Origin: Bradyrhizobium sp. 170
GTDB taxonomy: Bacteria > Pseudomonadota > Alphaproteobacteria > Rhizobiales > Xanthobacteraceae
Length of the DNA: 64,000 nucleotides
NCBI RefSeq assembly: GCF_023101085.1
Contig: NZ_CP064703.1
Coordinates: 186,001 to 250,000, forward strand
Direction of reading: 5' to 3'
Shown one piece after another: positions 55,989 through 64,000 of the stretch (position 1 is its first letter; each line of letters starts with the position of its first letter). The notes beneath the pieces are model-generated. The model was not told where the DNA came from, did not search any database, and saw nothing but the letters and a program-made list of their open reading frames with translations. The position numbers were made by a program, and so were the translations under genes.

Positions 55989-58247
55989 ATGTCAGGTATT
56001 GTTCTCTCGTCGTCGGTTCGCCAGAACCTTCTCTCGCTGCAGTCGACCGCCGATCTGCTCGCGACCACGCAGAACCGCCTTGCCACCGGCAAGAAGGTCA
56101 ACACCGCTCTCGATAACCCCACCAACTTCTTCACCGCGCAGTCGCTCGATTCGCGCGCCGGTGACATCAACAACCTGCTGGACGGTATCGGCAACGGCGT
56201 GCAGGTGCTGCAGGCCGCCAACACTGGCATCACCTCGCTGCAGAAGCTGGTCGATACCGCGAAGTCGATCGCCAACCAGGCGCTGCAGAGCGCGGTCGGC
56301 TACTCCACCAAGTCGAATGTGTCAGCGACCATCACCGGCGCCACCGCAGCCGACCTGCGCGGCACCACGAGCTACACCAGCGCGACCGCGTCCTCCAACG
56401 TGCTGTTCTCCGGCGCGGCCGGCGGCACTTCCGCAGCCGTTGTGGGTACGACGCTCGGCGGCACTTCCGCTTCGCTGGTTGGCACCGGCGCCGCCAACGG
56501 TGCCGGCGCCGCCAACAGCCTTGCCCTGACCCTGACCCTGGCCGGTGCGCCCAGCGCCACGACGATTGCGGCTAACGGCGCCCCTTCCGACGGCGAGACC
56601 CTGACCGTCAACGGCAAGACCATCACCTTCAAGTCAGGCTCGGTCCCGGCGGCAGTGGATGTTCCCGCCGGATCCGGCCGCAGCGGCAATATCGTCACCG
56701 ACGGCAACGGCAACTCCACCGTCTACATCGGCACCACGGGCACCCCGACGGCGACGGTGCAGGATCTGGCGAACGCCATCGACCTCGCCAGCGGTGTCAA
56801 GAAGACCGTCAACAGCGCAGGTGCTGCGACGCTCTCCAGCTCGTCGGGCGCCGACGCGGCCATCGCGGCCGGCGTTCTCACGCTCACGACCGGTACCGGT
56901 GCGGATCTCAGCATCACCGGCAGGGCCGACCTCCTGAATGCTCTCGGTCTGACCGCGTCGGTCGGCGCCGGCGACGCCACGGTCACCCGGCAGCGCACGA
57001 TCACGACCGCGTCGCTTGGCACCCTGGTTCAGGATGGCTCCACCCTGAACGTCAACGGCAAGACCATCACGTTCAAGAACGCCGCTCCTCCGCTGCCTGC
57101 GAACGTTCCGACCGGTTCTGGCGTCAGCGGTAACCTCGTCACCGACGGCAACGGCAATTCGACCGTCTACCTGCAGGGCGGTACGATCGCCGATACGCTG
57201 AAGGCGATCGATCTTGCGACCGGCGTCCAGACCGCAACGAACGCAAGCGGTTCGGCAGCGGTAGCCGTCGCCGCCGGCCAGGTCGCATCGTCCATCGTGG
57301 CGGGCGCGCTGCAGATCTCGACCGGCACGACTGCCGACCTGTCGATCATCGGCACCGGCAATGCGCTCTCGGCGCTGGGCCTCACCGGCAACACCGGCAC
57401 AGGGACCTCGTTCACCGCGGGCCGCTCCGCCGCCGCCGGCAGCCTGTCGGGCAAGACCTTGACCTTCACCTCCTTCAACGGTGGTTCGGCAGTCAACGTC
57501 ACCTTCGGCGACGGCGCCAACGGTACGGTCAAGACCCTCGACCAGCTCAACGCATCTTTGCTGGCCAACAACCTGAACGCGACGCTGGACTCGGCCGGCA
57601 AGCTGACGATCTCCACCACCAACGACTATGCTTCGTCGACCCTCGGTTCGGCGGTGGCAGGCGGTGCGATCGGCGGTACGCTCACCACCTCGATCACCTT
57701 CACGACCGCATCGGCTCCGGTTGTCGACGCGTCGGCGCAGGCGGTCCGCAGCAACCTGGTGAGCCAGTTCAACGGCATCCTGTCGCAGATCACGACCACT
57801 GCGCAGGACGCGTCGTTTAACGGCGTCAACCTGCTGGGCGGCGATCAGCTCAAGCTGACGTTCAACGAAACCGGCAAGTCGACCTTGAACATCACCGGCG
57901 TGTCGTTCAATGCGGCGGGTCTCGGTCTGGCGAACCTGGCGAGCGGTACCGACTTCATCGACAACTCCGCCACCAACAAGGTTATTGGCAACCTGAGCAG
58001 CGCTTCGACGCTGCTGCGCACGCAGGCTTCCGCCTTGGGTTCGAACCTGTCGATCGTACAGATCCGTCAGGACTTCTCGAAGAACCTGATCAACGTGCTG
58101 CAGACCGGTTCGTCGAACCTGACGCTGGCCGACACCAACGAGGAAGCGGCGAACAGCCAGGCGCTGTCGACCCGCCAGTCGATCGCGGTGTCCGCGCTGG
58201 CGCTGGCCAACCAGAGCCAGCAGAGCGTGTTGCAGCTCCTGCGCTAA
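55989..58247 (+). CDS. Flagellin with internal tandem repeat modules
   Basis: Structural protein of the flagellar filament. It has 752 residues, much longer than standard flagellins near 280-500. The conserved N-terminal D0/D1 region (MSGIVLSSSVRQNLLSLQST, LLATTQNRLATGKKVNTALD) and C-terminal region (NEEAANSQALSTRQSIAVSA, ALANQSQQSVLQLLR) frame a long variable part with related modules. Two at residues about 199-345 and 346-480 each hold a (G)KTITFK segment then VTDGNGNSTVY, and a weaker third (GKTLTFTSFNGGSAVNVTFG) follows near 486. These resemble DUF1522-type flagellin modules. AAGGATATGAGTT precedes the start. flbT follows. Confidence 0.93.
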   Translation: MSGIVLSSSVRQNLLSLQSTADLLATTQNRLATGKKVNTALDNPTNFFTAQSLDSRAGDINNLLDGIGNGVQVLQAANTGITSLQKLVDTAKSIANQALQSAVGYSTKSNVSATITGATAADLRGTTSYTSATASSNVLFSGAAGGTSAAVVGTTLGGTSASLVGTGAANGAGAANSLALTLTLAGAPSATTIAANGAPSDGETLTVNGKTITFKSGSVPAAVDVPAGSGRSGNIVTDGNGNSTVYIGTTGTPTATVQDLANAIDLASGVKKTVNSAGAATLSSSSGADAAIAAGVLTLTTGTGADLSITGRADLLNALGLTASVGAGDATVTRQRTITTASLGTLVQDGSTLNVNGKTITFKNAAPPLPANVPTGSGVSGNLVTDGNGNSTVYLQGGTIADTLKAIDLATGVQTATNASGSAAVAVAAGQVASSIVAGALQISTGTTADLSIIGTGNALSALGLTGNTGTGTSFTAGRSAAAGSLSGKTLTFTSFNGGSAVNVTFGDGANGTVKTLDQLNASLLANNLNATLDSAGKLTISTTNDYASSTLGSAVAGGAIGGTLTTSITFTTASAPVVDASAQAVRSNLVSQFNGILSQITTTAQDASFNGVNLLGGDQLKLTFNETGKSTLNITGVSFNAAGLGLANLASGTDFIDNSATNKVIGNLSSASTLLRTQASALGSNLSIVQIRQDFSKNLINVLQTGSSNLTLADTNEEAANSQALSTRQSIAVSALALANQSQQSVLQLLR

Positions 58248-58418
58248 GCGGGACGGCGACGTCAACGATCAAGGCGGCGGGGGAAACCCCGCCGCCACCA
58301 TCGATCCAAGATCCCTAAAAATTATATGGCGGCATGTTCGCCGCGCATTTGCACGAACGATGTTTCGTAAACGTCGTGAGCCGCCGCGCTCGCGCGCGTG
58401 TTCGAACGGGGGACGATT

Positions 58419-58799
58419 GTGCCGCTACGTGTTGAACTGAAGCCATTTGAACGAATCGTGATCGGCGAAACTGTTCTCGTCAATTCCGGCACGCGCACCT
58501 CGTTCCTGATCGACGGCGATGCGCCGATACTGCGCGAGCGAGACACCATCACGGCCGAGACCGCCAACACGCCGGCCAAGCGTCTCTATCTCTGCCTTCA
58601 GACCATGTATCTGAAGAACGACATTCCGCGTTACCGGACCGCCTATCAAGGCTTCCTGCGCGAACTGCGCGAGGCCAATCCGGGCGCCCGCATCACAATT
58701 GATGCCGCCAACGCCCATGTCGCCTCCGGCGCGCTCTACAAGGCGCTCAAGGAAATCAGGAAGCTGGTGAAGCGCGAAGACGAACTGCTCGCAGCCTGA
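58419..58799 (+). CDS. flbT: Flagellin synthesis regulator FlbT
   Basis: FlbT binds flagellin mRNA and limits or stabilises its translation in alphaproteobacteria. The protein has 126 residues from a GTG start at 58419 (PLRVELKPFERIVIGE), with GGGGACG just upstream. It includes LIDGDAPILRERDTITAETA, RLYLCLQTMYL and SGALYKALKEIRKLVKRED. It stands right after the flagellin gene, as expected of a translational regulator. flaF, its common partner, is not seen here. An in-frame GTG at 58398 is an alternative. Confidence 0.9.
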   Translation: MPLRVELKPFERIVIGETVLVNSGTRTSFLIDGDAPILRERDTITAETANTPAKRLYLCLQTMYLKNDIPRYRTAYQGFLRELREANPGARITIDAANAHVASGALYKALKEIRKLVKREDELLAA

Positions 58800-58850
58800 C
58801 CGGTGCGACCTTCGCCGCACGCAAGTCCCCAAATCATTATATCCGGCTGC

Positions 58851-58939
58851 TGTAGCCCGGGCGAGCGAAGCGATCCCGGGGAACGGTGGTAACAACTTCC
58901 CACATTCTATTCGTCCGGCATCGCTCCCGGGGCTACGGC
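58851..58939. repeat. Interspersed inverted repeat between flbT and cheA
   Basis: TGTAGCCCGGGCGAGCGAAG and the inverted CATCGCTCCCGGGGCTACGG form the ends, around a GGTGGTAACAACTTCCC centre. This type is widespread in Bradyrhizobium spacers. It separates the flagellin-flbT pair from the che operon and may act as a transcript end. Confidence 0.65.
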
Positions 58940-59093
58940 TTCATCGTCGTCGACCGCACCGCCGCGAACAGCCGATGACGAGATTTTGTTCACCATATCC
59001 GTATTAGCACGGACGGTGAAATTAACGTAGCCGTGAAATCCGGAGGGTTAGTCTGCAGAAGGCCGATATCTGATTTTTTGGAAGGCATGCTCT

Positions 59094-61823
59094 ATGGACG
59101 ACCTGTTGCGGGAGTTCCTGACGGAGACCAGTGAGAGCCTGGATACGGTCGACAATCAGTTGGTGCGGTTCGAGCAGGACCCGAGCGACGCGAAGATCCT
59201 CGATAACATTTTTCGGCTGGTCCACACCATCAAGGGCACCTGCGGCTTCTTAGGATTGCCGCGGCTGGAAGCGCTGGCCCATGCCGGCGAGACGCTGATG
59301 GGCAAATTCCGCGACGGCATGCCGGTCAAGGCCGAGGCCGTGACGCTGGTCCTGAGTAGCATCGACCGCATCAAGGAAATTCTCGCAGGCCTTGAGGCCA
59401 CCGAAACCGAGCCCGAGGGCACCGACGAAGATTTGATCGAGAAGCTGCACGCGATGGCCGAGGGCGGCCACCATGCGGAAGCTGCGGCTGAGCCCGCGCC
59501 AGTCCCCGTCGTTGCCGCACCGCCCGTTCAGCCGGCGGTGACATCAGGCACGTTGATCGAGCAGGTGCTGGAACGCCCCTTGCGTCCCGGCGAAGTCTCG
59601 CTCGACGACCTCGAACGCGCCTTCCGCGAGACCGCGACCGAAGTCGCGCCCGCGCCGAAGCCCGCCGCCAAGCCGGCCGCGCCGGAAGCCGCCCCCGAGC
59701 CGCAGGCTGCAAAGGAAGTAAAGGCAAAACCTGCCAAGCGCGCCGCTGTCGCCGACACCGACGTCCAGGAAGCCGACAAGATCGCCAACCAGTCGATCCG
59801 CGTCAACGTCGACACGCTCGAACATCTGATGACCATGGTCTCCGAGCTGGTGCTGACCCGCAACCAGCTGCTGGAGATCTCCCGCCGCAACGAGGACACC
59901 GAGTTCAAGGTGCCGCTGCAGCGTTTGTCGAACGTCACCGCCGAACTGCAGGAAGGCGTCATGAAGACGCGGATGCAGCCGATCGGCAATGCCTGGCAGA
60001 AGCTGCCAAGGATCGTCCGCGACCTCTCCGGCGAACTCGGCAAGCAGATCGAGCTCGAGATGCACGGCGCCGACACCGAACTCGACCGCCAGGTGCTCGA
60101 CCTGATCAAGGATCCGTTGACGCACATGGTGCGCAACTCCGCCGACCACGGCCTGGAGACCCCGGCCGAGCGCGTCGCTAGCGGCAAGGGCGAGCAGGGC
60201 ACCATCCGCCTCTCGGCCTATCACGAGGGCGGCCACATCATCATCTGCATTGCCGACAATGGCCGCGGGCTCAACACCGAGCGGATCAAGGCCAAGGCAG
60301 TCTCCAACGGTCTCGTCACCGAGGCCGAACTGGAGAAGATGACCGAAGCCCAGATCCACAAGTTCATCTTCGCGCCGGGCTTCTCGACCGCGGCCACCGT
60401 TACCTCGGTCTCCGGCCGCGGCGTCGGCATGGACGTGGTGCGCACCAATATCGACCAGATCGGCGGCACCATCGACATCAAGAGCGTGGCGGGTGAGGGC
60501 TCCTCCGTCACCATCAAGATCCCGCTGACGCTCGCCATCGTCTCGGCCCTGATCGTGGAGGCCGCCGGCGACCGCTTTGCGATCCCGCAACTGTCCGTGG
60601 TCGAGCTGGTCCGCGCCCGCGCCAACTCCGAACACCGCATCGAGCGCATCAAGGACACCGCGGTGCTGCGCCTGCGCAACAAGCTGCTGCCGCTGATGCA
60701 CCTGAAGAAGCTCCTCAAGATCGACGACGGCTCGTCAAGCGATCCCGAGAACGGCTTCATCGTGGTGACGCAGGTCGGCAGCCAGACCTTTGGCATCGTG
60801 GTCGACGGCGTGTTCCACACCGAAGAAATCGTGGTCAAGCCGATGTCCACAAAACTGCGGCACATCGACATGTTCTCCGGCAACACCATTCTCGGCGATG
60901 GCGCCGTGATCATGATCATCGACCCCAACGGCATCGCCAAGGCGCTCGGCGCCTCCGGCTCCTCGGCCCATGAGATGGCCGACGAGGCGTCGGCCGCGCA
61001 TGCGATCGGCGGCGAACAGCTTACCTCGCTTTTGGTGTTCCGCGCCGGATCGAGCCAGCCCAAGGCGGTGCCGCTCGGCCTCGTCACCCGGCTGGAGGAG
61101 ATCGCCACCGACAAGATCGAGCTCAGTAACGGCCGCTACATGGTGCAGTACCGCGAGCAGCTGATGCCGCTGGTGCAGATGAACGGGGTCACCGTCCAGA
61201 CCACGGGCTCGCAGCCGATCCTGGTGTTCGCCGACGACGGCCGCTCGATGGGGCTCGTGGTTGACGAGATCATCGACATCGTCGAGGAGCGGCTGCACAT
61301 CGAAGTCGCCGGTCAGCAGGAGGGCATTCTCGGTTCGGCCGTGATCAAGGGCCAGGCCACCGAAGTGATCGACGTCGGCCACTTCCTGCCGATGGCGTTT
61401 GCCGACTGGTTCTCGCGCAAGGAGATGCGGGCTTCATCAACGGCGCAATCGGTGCTGCTGGTCGACGACAGTGCATTCTTCCGCAACATGCTGGCGCCGG
61501 TCTTGAAAGCCGCCGGCTACAAGGTGCGGGTCGCCGTCAACGCGCAGGAGGGGCTGTCCGCGCTGCGCTCGGGCCTCACCTTCGACGTGGTGCTGACCGA
61601 CATCGAAATGCCGGACATGAACGGCTTCGAGTTCGCCGAAACCATCCGCGCCGACAACAATCTGAGCACGATGCCGATCATCGCTTTGTCCTCGCTGGTG
61701 TCGCCGGCGGCGATCGAGCGCGGGCGGCAGGCCGGCTTCCACGATTATGTCGCCAAGTTCGACCGTCCCGGCCTGATCGCGGCGCTGAAGGAACAGACCG
61801 CCGAGACCAGCAGAGCGGCATGA
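59094..61823 (+). CDS. cheA: Hybrid chemotaxis histidine kinase CheA with receiver domain
   Basis: Central kinase of chemotaxis, 909 residues. It has an HPt domain with phospho-acceptor His44 (FRLVHTIKGTCGFLG), an Ala/Pro-rich linker where the usual CheY-binding P2 domain is not recognisable, a dimerization and ATPase core (residues about 220-490; RNSADHGLE, DNGRGLN, GRGVGMDVV), two CheW-like modules (about 490-635 and 640-775) and a C-terminal receiver (783-900; phospho-site in VVLTDIEMPDMNGFEF). The fused receiver and double CheW module are not in the enteric enzyme. SD is not strong. cheW follows after 35 bases. Confidence 0.95.
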   Translation: MDDLLREFLTETSESLDTVDNQLVRFEQDPSDAKILDNIFRLVHTIKGTCGFLGLPRLEALAHAGETLMGKFRDGMPVKAEAVTLVLSSIDRIKEILAGLEATETEPEGTDEDLIEKLHAMAEGGHHAEAAAEPAPVPVVAAPPVQPAVTSGTLIEQVLERPLRPGEVSLDDLERAFRETATEVAPAPKPAAKPAAPEAAPEPQAAKEVKAKPAKRAAVADTDVQEADKIANQSIRVNVDTLEHLMTMVSELVLTRNQLLEISRRNEDTEFKVPLQRLSNVTAELQEGVMKTRMQPIGNAWQKLPRIVRDLSGELGKQIELEMHGADTELDRQVLDLIKDPLTHMVRNSADHGLETPAERVASGKGEQGTIRLSAYHEGGHIIICIADNGRGLNTERIKAKAVSNGLVTEAELEKMTEAQIHKFIFAPGFSTAATVTSVSGRGVGMDVVRTNIDQIGGTIDIKSVAGEGSSVTIKIPLTLAIVSALIVEAAGDRFAIPQLSVVELVRARANSEHRIERIKDTAVLRLRNKLLPLMHLKKLLKIDDGSSSDPENGFIVVTQVGSQTFGIVVDGVFHTEEIVVKPMSTKLRHIDMFSGNTILGDGAVIMIIDPNGIAKALGASGSSAHEMADEASAAHAIGGEQLTSLLVFRAGSSQPKAVPLGLVTRLEEIATDKIELSNGRYMVQYREQLMPLVQMNGVTVQTTGSQPILVFADDGRSMGLVVDEIIDIVEERLHIEVAGQQEGILGSAVIKGQATEVIDVGHFLPMAFADWFSRKEMRASSTAQSVLLVDDSAFFRNMLAPVLKAAGYKVRVAVNAQEGLSALRSGLTFDVVLTDIEMPDMNGFEFAETIRADNNLSTMPIIALSSLVSPAAIERGRQAGFHDYVAKFDRPGLIAALKEQTAETSRAA

Positions 61824-61858
61824 ACAAGTTCAGCCGGACGGCGTAAGGAAACAAGCAC

Positions 61859-62332
61859 ATGACAACCAAGACCGAGACCATCGAGGGCACTGTCGCCGAA
61901 TACGTCACCGCCGTGATCGGCGGGCAATTGTTCGGCCTGCCGATCTCGCGGGTGCAGGACGTGTTCATGCCGGAACGGCTGACGCGGGTGCCGCTGTCGT
62001 CGGCCGAGATCGCCGGCGTGCTCAATTTGCGCGGCCGCATCGTCACCGTGGTCGACATGCGCGCCCGGCTCGGCCTGCCCAAGAACGACGACGGCAAGCC
62101 GCCGATGGCGGTCGGCGTCGATCTGCGCGGCGAGTCCTACGGCCTTCTGATCGATCAGATCGGCGAGGTCCTGAAACTCCGCGACGATGGCCGCGAGGAA
62201 AACCCCGTCAATCTTGATCCCCGCATGGCCAAGCTCGCCGGCGGCGTTCACCGTCTCGACGGCCAGCTCATGGTCGTCCTCGACATCGATCGCGTTCTCG
62301 AAATCGTGCCGAAAACAGCCCTCGCAGCGTAA
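61859..62332 (+). CDS. cheW: Chemotaxis adaptor CheW
   Basis: CheW links chemoreceptors to CheA in the signalling array. It has 157 residues, with AEYVTAVIGGQLFGLPISRV, TRVPLSSAEIAGVLNLRGRI, VVDMRARLGLP and SYGLLIDQIGEVLKL, the two-subdomain SH3-like fold. It lies between cheA and cheY, as the first small gene after cheA. GGAAACAAGCAC precedes the start. The CheA fused modules also resemble it, so the array may have an altered stoichiometry. Confidence 0.97.
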   Translation: MTTKTETIEGTVAEYVTAVIGGQLFGLPISRVQDVFMPERLTRVPLSSAEIAGVLNLRGRIVTVVDMRARLGLPKNDDGKPPMAVGVDLRGESYGLLIDQIGEVLKLRDDGREENPVNLDPRMAKLAGGVHRLDGQLMVVLDIDRVLEIVPKTALAA

Positions 62333-62360
62333 CACCGCGCGTCAAGCAAGGAGGCCTGAA

Positions 62361-62750
62361 ATGAAAACCTGTCTTGTGGTCGATGACTCCAGCGTCGTGC
62401 GAAAGATCGCGCGCCGCATCCTGGAAGATATGGATTTCCAGATCACCGAGGCCGAGGACGGCGAGCAGGCGCTTGCGTCCTGCAAGGAGGTCATGCCCGA
62501 CGCGGTTCTGCTCGACTGGAACATGCCGGTCATGGACGGCTACGAATTCCTCGGCCATCTGCGCCGCCTGCCCGGCGGCGATGCGCCCAAGGTGGTGTTC
62601 TGCACCACCGAGAACGGCATGGATCATATTTCGCGTGCGCTGCATGCCGGTGCCAACGAATATATCATGAAGCCGTTCGACAAGGACATCGTCGCGGCAA
62701 AATTCCAGGAAGTCGGTCTGGTCGCGCTTAACGAACAGAGCCCGGTCTAA
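62361..62750 (+). CDS. cheY: Chemotaxis response regulator CheY
   Basis: CheY diffuses to the flagellar motor after phosphorylation by CheA. It has 129 residues: CLVVDDSSVVRKIARRIL, the phospho-site in AVLLDWNMPVMDGYEFL, FCTTENG, and the switch lysine in YIMKPFDKDI. The ATG at 62361 is preceded by CAAGGAGGCCTGAA, a strong ribosome site, which decides against the long upstream frame overlapping cheW. A second receiver protein of similar size lies at 52333-52725. Confidence 0.97.
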   Translation: MKTCLVVDDSSVVRKIARRILEDMDFQITEAEDGEQALASCKEVMPDAVLLDWNMPVMDGYEFLGHLRRLPGGDAPKVVFCTTENGMDHISRALHAGANEYIMKPFDKDIVAAKFQEVGLVALNEQSPV

Positions 62751-62781
62751 ATCTTATCCGCTTGCCCTTGAGAGGCCGCCC

Positions 62782-63654
62782 GTGACCCCGCCAGACTATG
62801 AGTACCTGCGTAAGCTCCTGAAGGATCATTCCGGTCTCGACCTGTCCGCAGACAAGCAATATCTGATCGAAAGCCGCCTGCTTCCGCTGTCGCGCAAATG
62901 CGGTGTGCCGGGCATCGGCGAACTCGTGCAGAAAATGAAGGGCGGATCGCCTTCGATCATCGCCCAGGTGGTCGAAGCCATGACCACCAACGAAACCTTC
63001 TTCTTCCGCGACAAGGTGCCGTTCGAGCACTTCCGCGATACGATCATGCCTGACGTGTTGAAGGCGCGCGCCGGCCGAAAGAGCATCAGGATATGGTGCG
63101 CCGCCGGCTCGACCGGCCAGGAGCCGTATTCGCTTGCGATGTCGCTGAAGGAAATGGGCGCGGCGCTTGCCGGATGGCGCGTCGAGATCATCGCGACCGA
63201 CCTGTCCACGGAAGTGCTCGAGAAATCGAAATCGGGCATCTACAGCCAGTTCGAGGTCCAGCGCGGCCTTCCGATTCAACTGCTCGTCAAGTATTTCAAG
63301 CAGAACGGCGAGCTCTGGCAGATCAGCCCGGAGCTGCGCGCCATGGTTCAGCACCGGCAACTGAACCTGCTGCACGATTTCTCCCAGCTTGGCACCTTTG
63401 ACATCATCTTCTGCCGCAACGTCCTGATCTATTTCGATCAGGACACCAAGATCAATATCTTCGGCCGTCTCGGAAGGGCGATGGAAGGCGATGGCTTCCT
63501 GGTGCTGGGCGCGGCGGAAACGGTCGTCGGCCTGACTGATGTCTTCAAGCCGTTCCCGGACAAACGCGGTCTCTATCGGCCGAGCGGCGCGCGTGCCGCG
63601 TCTCCGCAGGGCGCAACGTCGATGCCAAAATTTGTGGCGATGGCGGGACGGTGA
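62782..63654 (+). CDS. cheR: Chemotaxis protein methyltransferase CheR
   Basis: CheR methylates chemoreceptor glutamates for adaptation. It has 290 residues. The N-terminal helical domain starts YEYLRKLLKDHSGLDLSADK, and the SAM-dependent domain holds TTNETFFFRDKVPFEHF, WCAAGSTGQEPYSLAM (SAM motif) and FDIIFCRNVLIYFD. It follows cheY by 31 bases. No cheB is found between cheY and cheR or after it in the window, so methylesterase must be encoded further on or elsewhere. Confidence 0.96.
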   Translation: MTPPDYEYLRKLLKDHSGLDLSADKQYLIESRLLPLSRKCGVPGIGELVQKMKGGSPSIIAQVVEAMTTNETFFFRDKVPFEHFRDTIMPDVLKARAGRKSIRIWCAAGSTGQEPYSLAMSLKEMGAALAGWRVEIIATDLSTEVLEKSKSGIYSQFEVQRGLPIQLLVKYFKQNGELWQISPELRAMVQHRQLNLLHDFSQLGTFDIIFCRNVLIYFDQDTKINIFGRLGRAMEGDGFLVLGAAETVVGLTDVFKPFPDKRGLYRPSGARAASPQGATSMPKFVAMAGR

Positions 63655-63657
63655 GCG

Positions 63658-63981
63658 ATGACAGAGGACGGCAAAGGCGCAGAGCGGGTCACGTTCAGCC
63701 GGGGCTATGACGTCTGCATCATGGCGATCGACGGGACCTGGCGCAGGGATTGCCAGCTCAACGCGATCTCGGACACCGACGCCACGCTGACCGTGGAAGG
63801 CTCCATCCAGGGCCTCAATCTCAAGGAGTTCTTCCTGCTGCTGTCGTCGACCGGCCTCGCCTATCGCCGGTGCGAACTCGTTCGCGTCAACGGCACGGAA
63901 ATGGACATCCGCTTCCTGAGAGGCAAGCACGCCAAGAAGCGGCCGAGCGCCTCGTCAAAGGCCGAAGAGGCGATGCACTGA
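63658..63981 (+). CDS. PilZ-like small protein in the che cluster
   Basis: A 107-residue protein, likely a PilZ domain or a related small barrel. It shows RVTFSRGYDVCIMAIDGTWR followed by CQLNAISDTDATLTVEG and YRRCELVRVNGTEMDIRFL, with a basic tail. It lacks a clear RxxxR...D/NxSxxG di-GMP motif, since the expected SG-type motif reads SDTDATL, so c-di-GMP binding is doubtful. It starts 3 bases after the cheR stop and so belongs to the che operon. Confidence 0.7.
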   Translation: MTEDGKGAERVTFSRGYDVCIMAIDGTWRRDCQLNAISDTDATLTVEGSIQGLNLKEFFLLLSSTGLAYRRCELVRVNGTEMDIRFLRGKHAKKRPSASSKAEEAMH

Positions 63982-64000
63982 GCCGATCGCACCGCGGGGC

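Noticed and set aside
56634..58265. Long minus-strand open frame opposite flagellin
   Set aside because: A shadow of the repeat-rich flagellin; Arg/Val-rich, with no start signal.

Overview
The window is GC-rich alphaproteobacterial chromosome, almost certainly Bradyrhizobium or a very close relative (Bradyrhizobiaceae/Nitrobacteraceae). The evidence is the gene order sucC-sucD-sucA-sucB-SDR-lpdA, an F1-only atpHAGDC operon, the obgE-proB-proA-nadD-rsfS-rlmH-envC-ctpA string, a flagellin followed by flbT, a ROSE-type RNA thermometer in front of paired small heat-shock genes, and many rhizobial-style interspersed palindromic repeats between genes. No database search was possible; names rest on reading the proteins.

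Layout. 1-9.1 kb: TCA-cycle block (3' end of sucC, a DUF1579-like gene, sucD, sucA, sucB, an SDR gene, lpdA), which builds 2-oxoglutarate dehydrogenase and succinyl-CoA synthetase. 9.3-16 kb: small membrane proteins (one broken by an 8-bp tandem duplication), xerC and priA divergently arranged, a PPOX-type flavoprotein and an RlpA-like protein. 16.7-21.8 kb: F1 ATP synthase operon. 22-25.4 kb: a membrane nucleotide cyclase, two hsp20 genes under a ROSE element, and a scrap of a second cyclase gene. 25.6-37.3 kb, all on the minus strand: two RppH-like Nudix genes, a YibQ-type deacetylase, ctpA, an envC-like gene with no catalytic residues, rlmH, rsfS, nadD, proA, proB, obgE and a MaoC-type hydratase. 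37.5-42.6 kb: EamA transporter, GNAT acetyltransferase, rpmA-rplU, a ROK-family protein whose motifs run in circularly permuted order, and an epoxide-hydrolase-like enzyme. 42.8-47.4 kb: tRNA-Ser(CGA), a small conserved-looking gene, a tRNA scrap, and a Sel1/HlyD/FtsX/ATPase export operon.

48-56 kb is accessory and regulatory: a His/Gly-rich secreted protein, a GH3 hydrolase, several small hypotheticals, a LuxR-HTH protein without a receiver domain, a CheY-like regulator, an intact Crp/Fnr regulator, a decayed Crp/Fnr copy, and two adjacent receiver-domain genes each broken by one single-base indel. Two exact copies of the palindrome CCGTAGTAGTACGG lie upstream of two minus-strand genes here. 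56-64 kb: motility and chemotaxis, with a large repeat-containing flagellin, flbT, and cheA (hybrid, two CheW-like domains plus a receiver), cheW, cheY, cheR and a PilZ-like gene.

The best candidates for something undescribed are the permuted ROK protein (40433-41593), the 14-bp palindrome pair with the nearby LuxR-HTH protein, and the cluster of broken regulator genes beside the motility genes. I found no CRISPR array, prophage, rRNA or intact insertion sequence.
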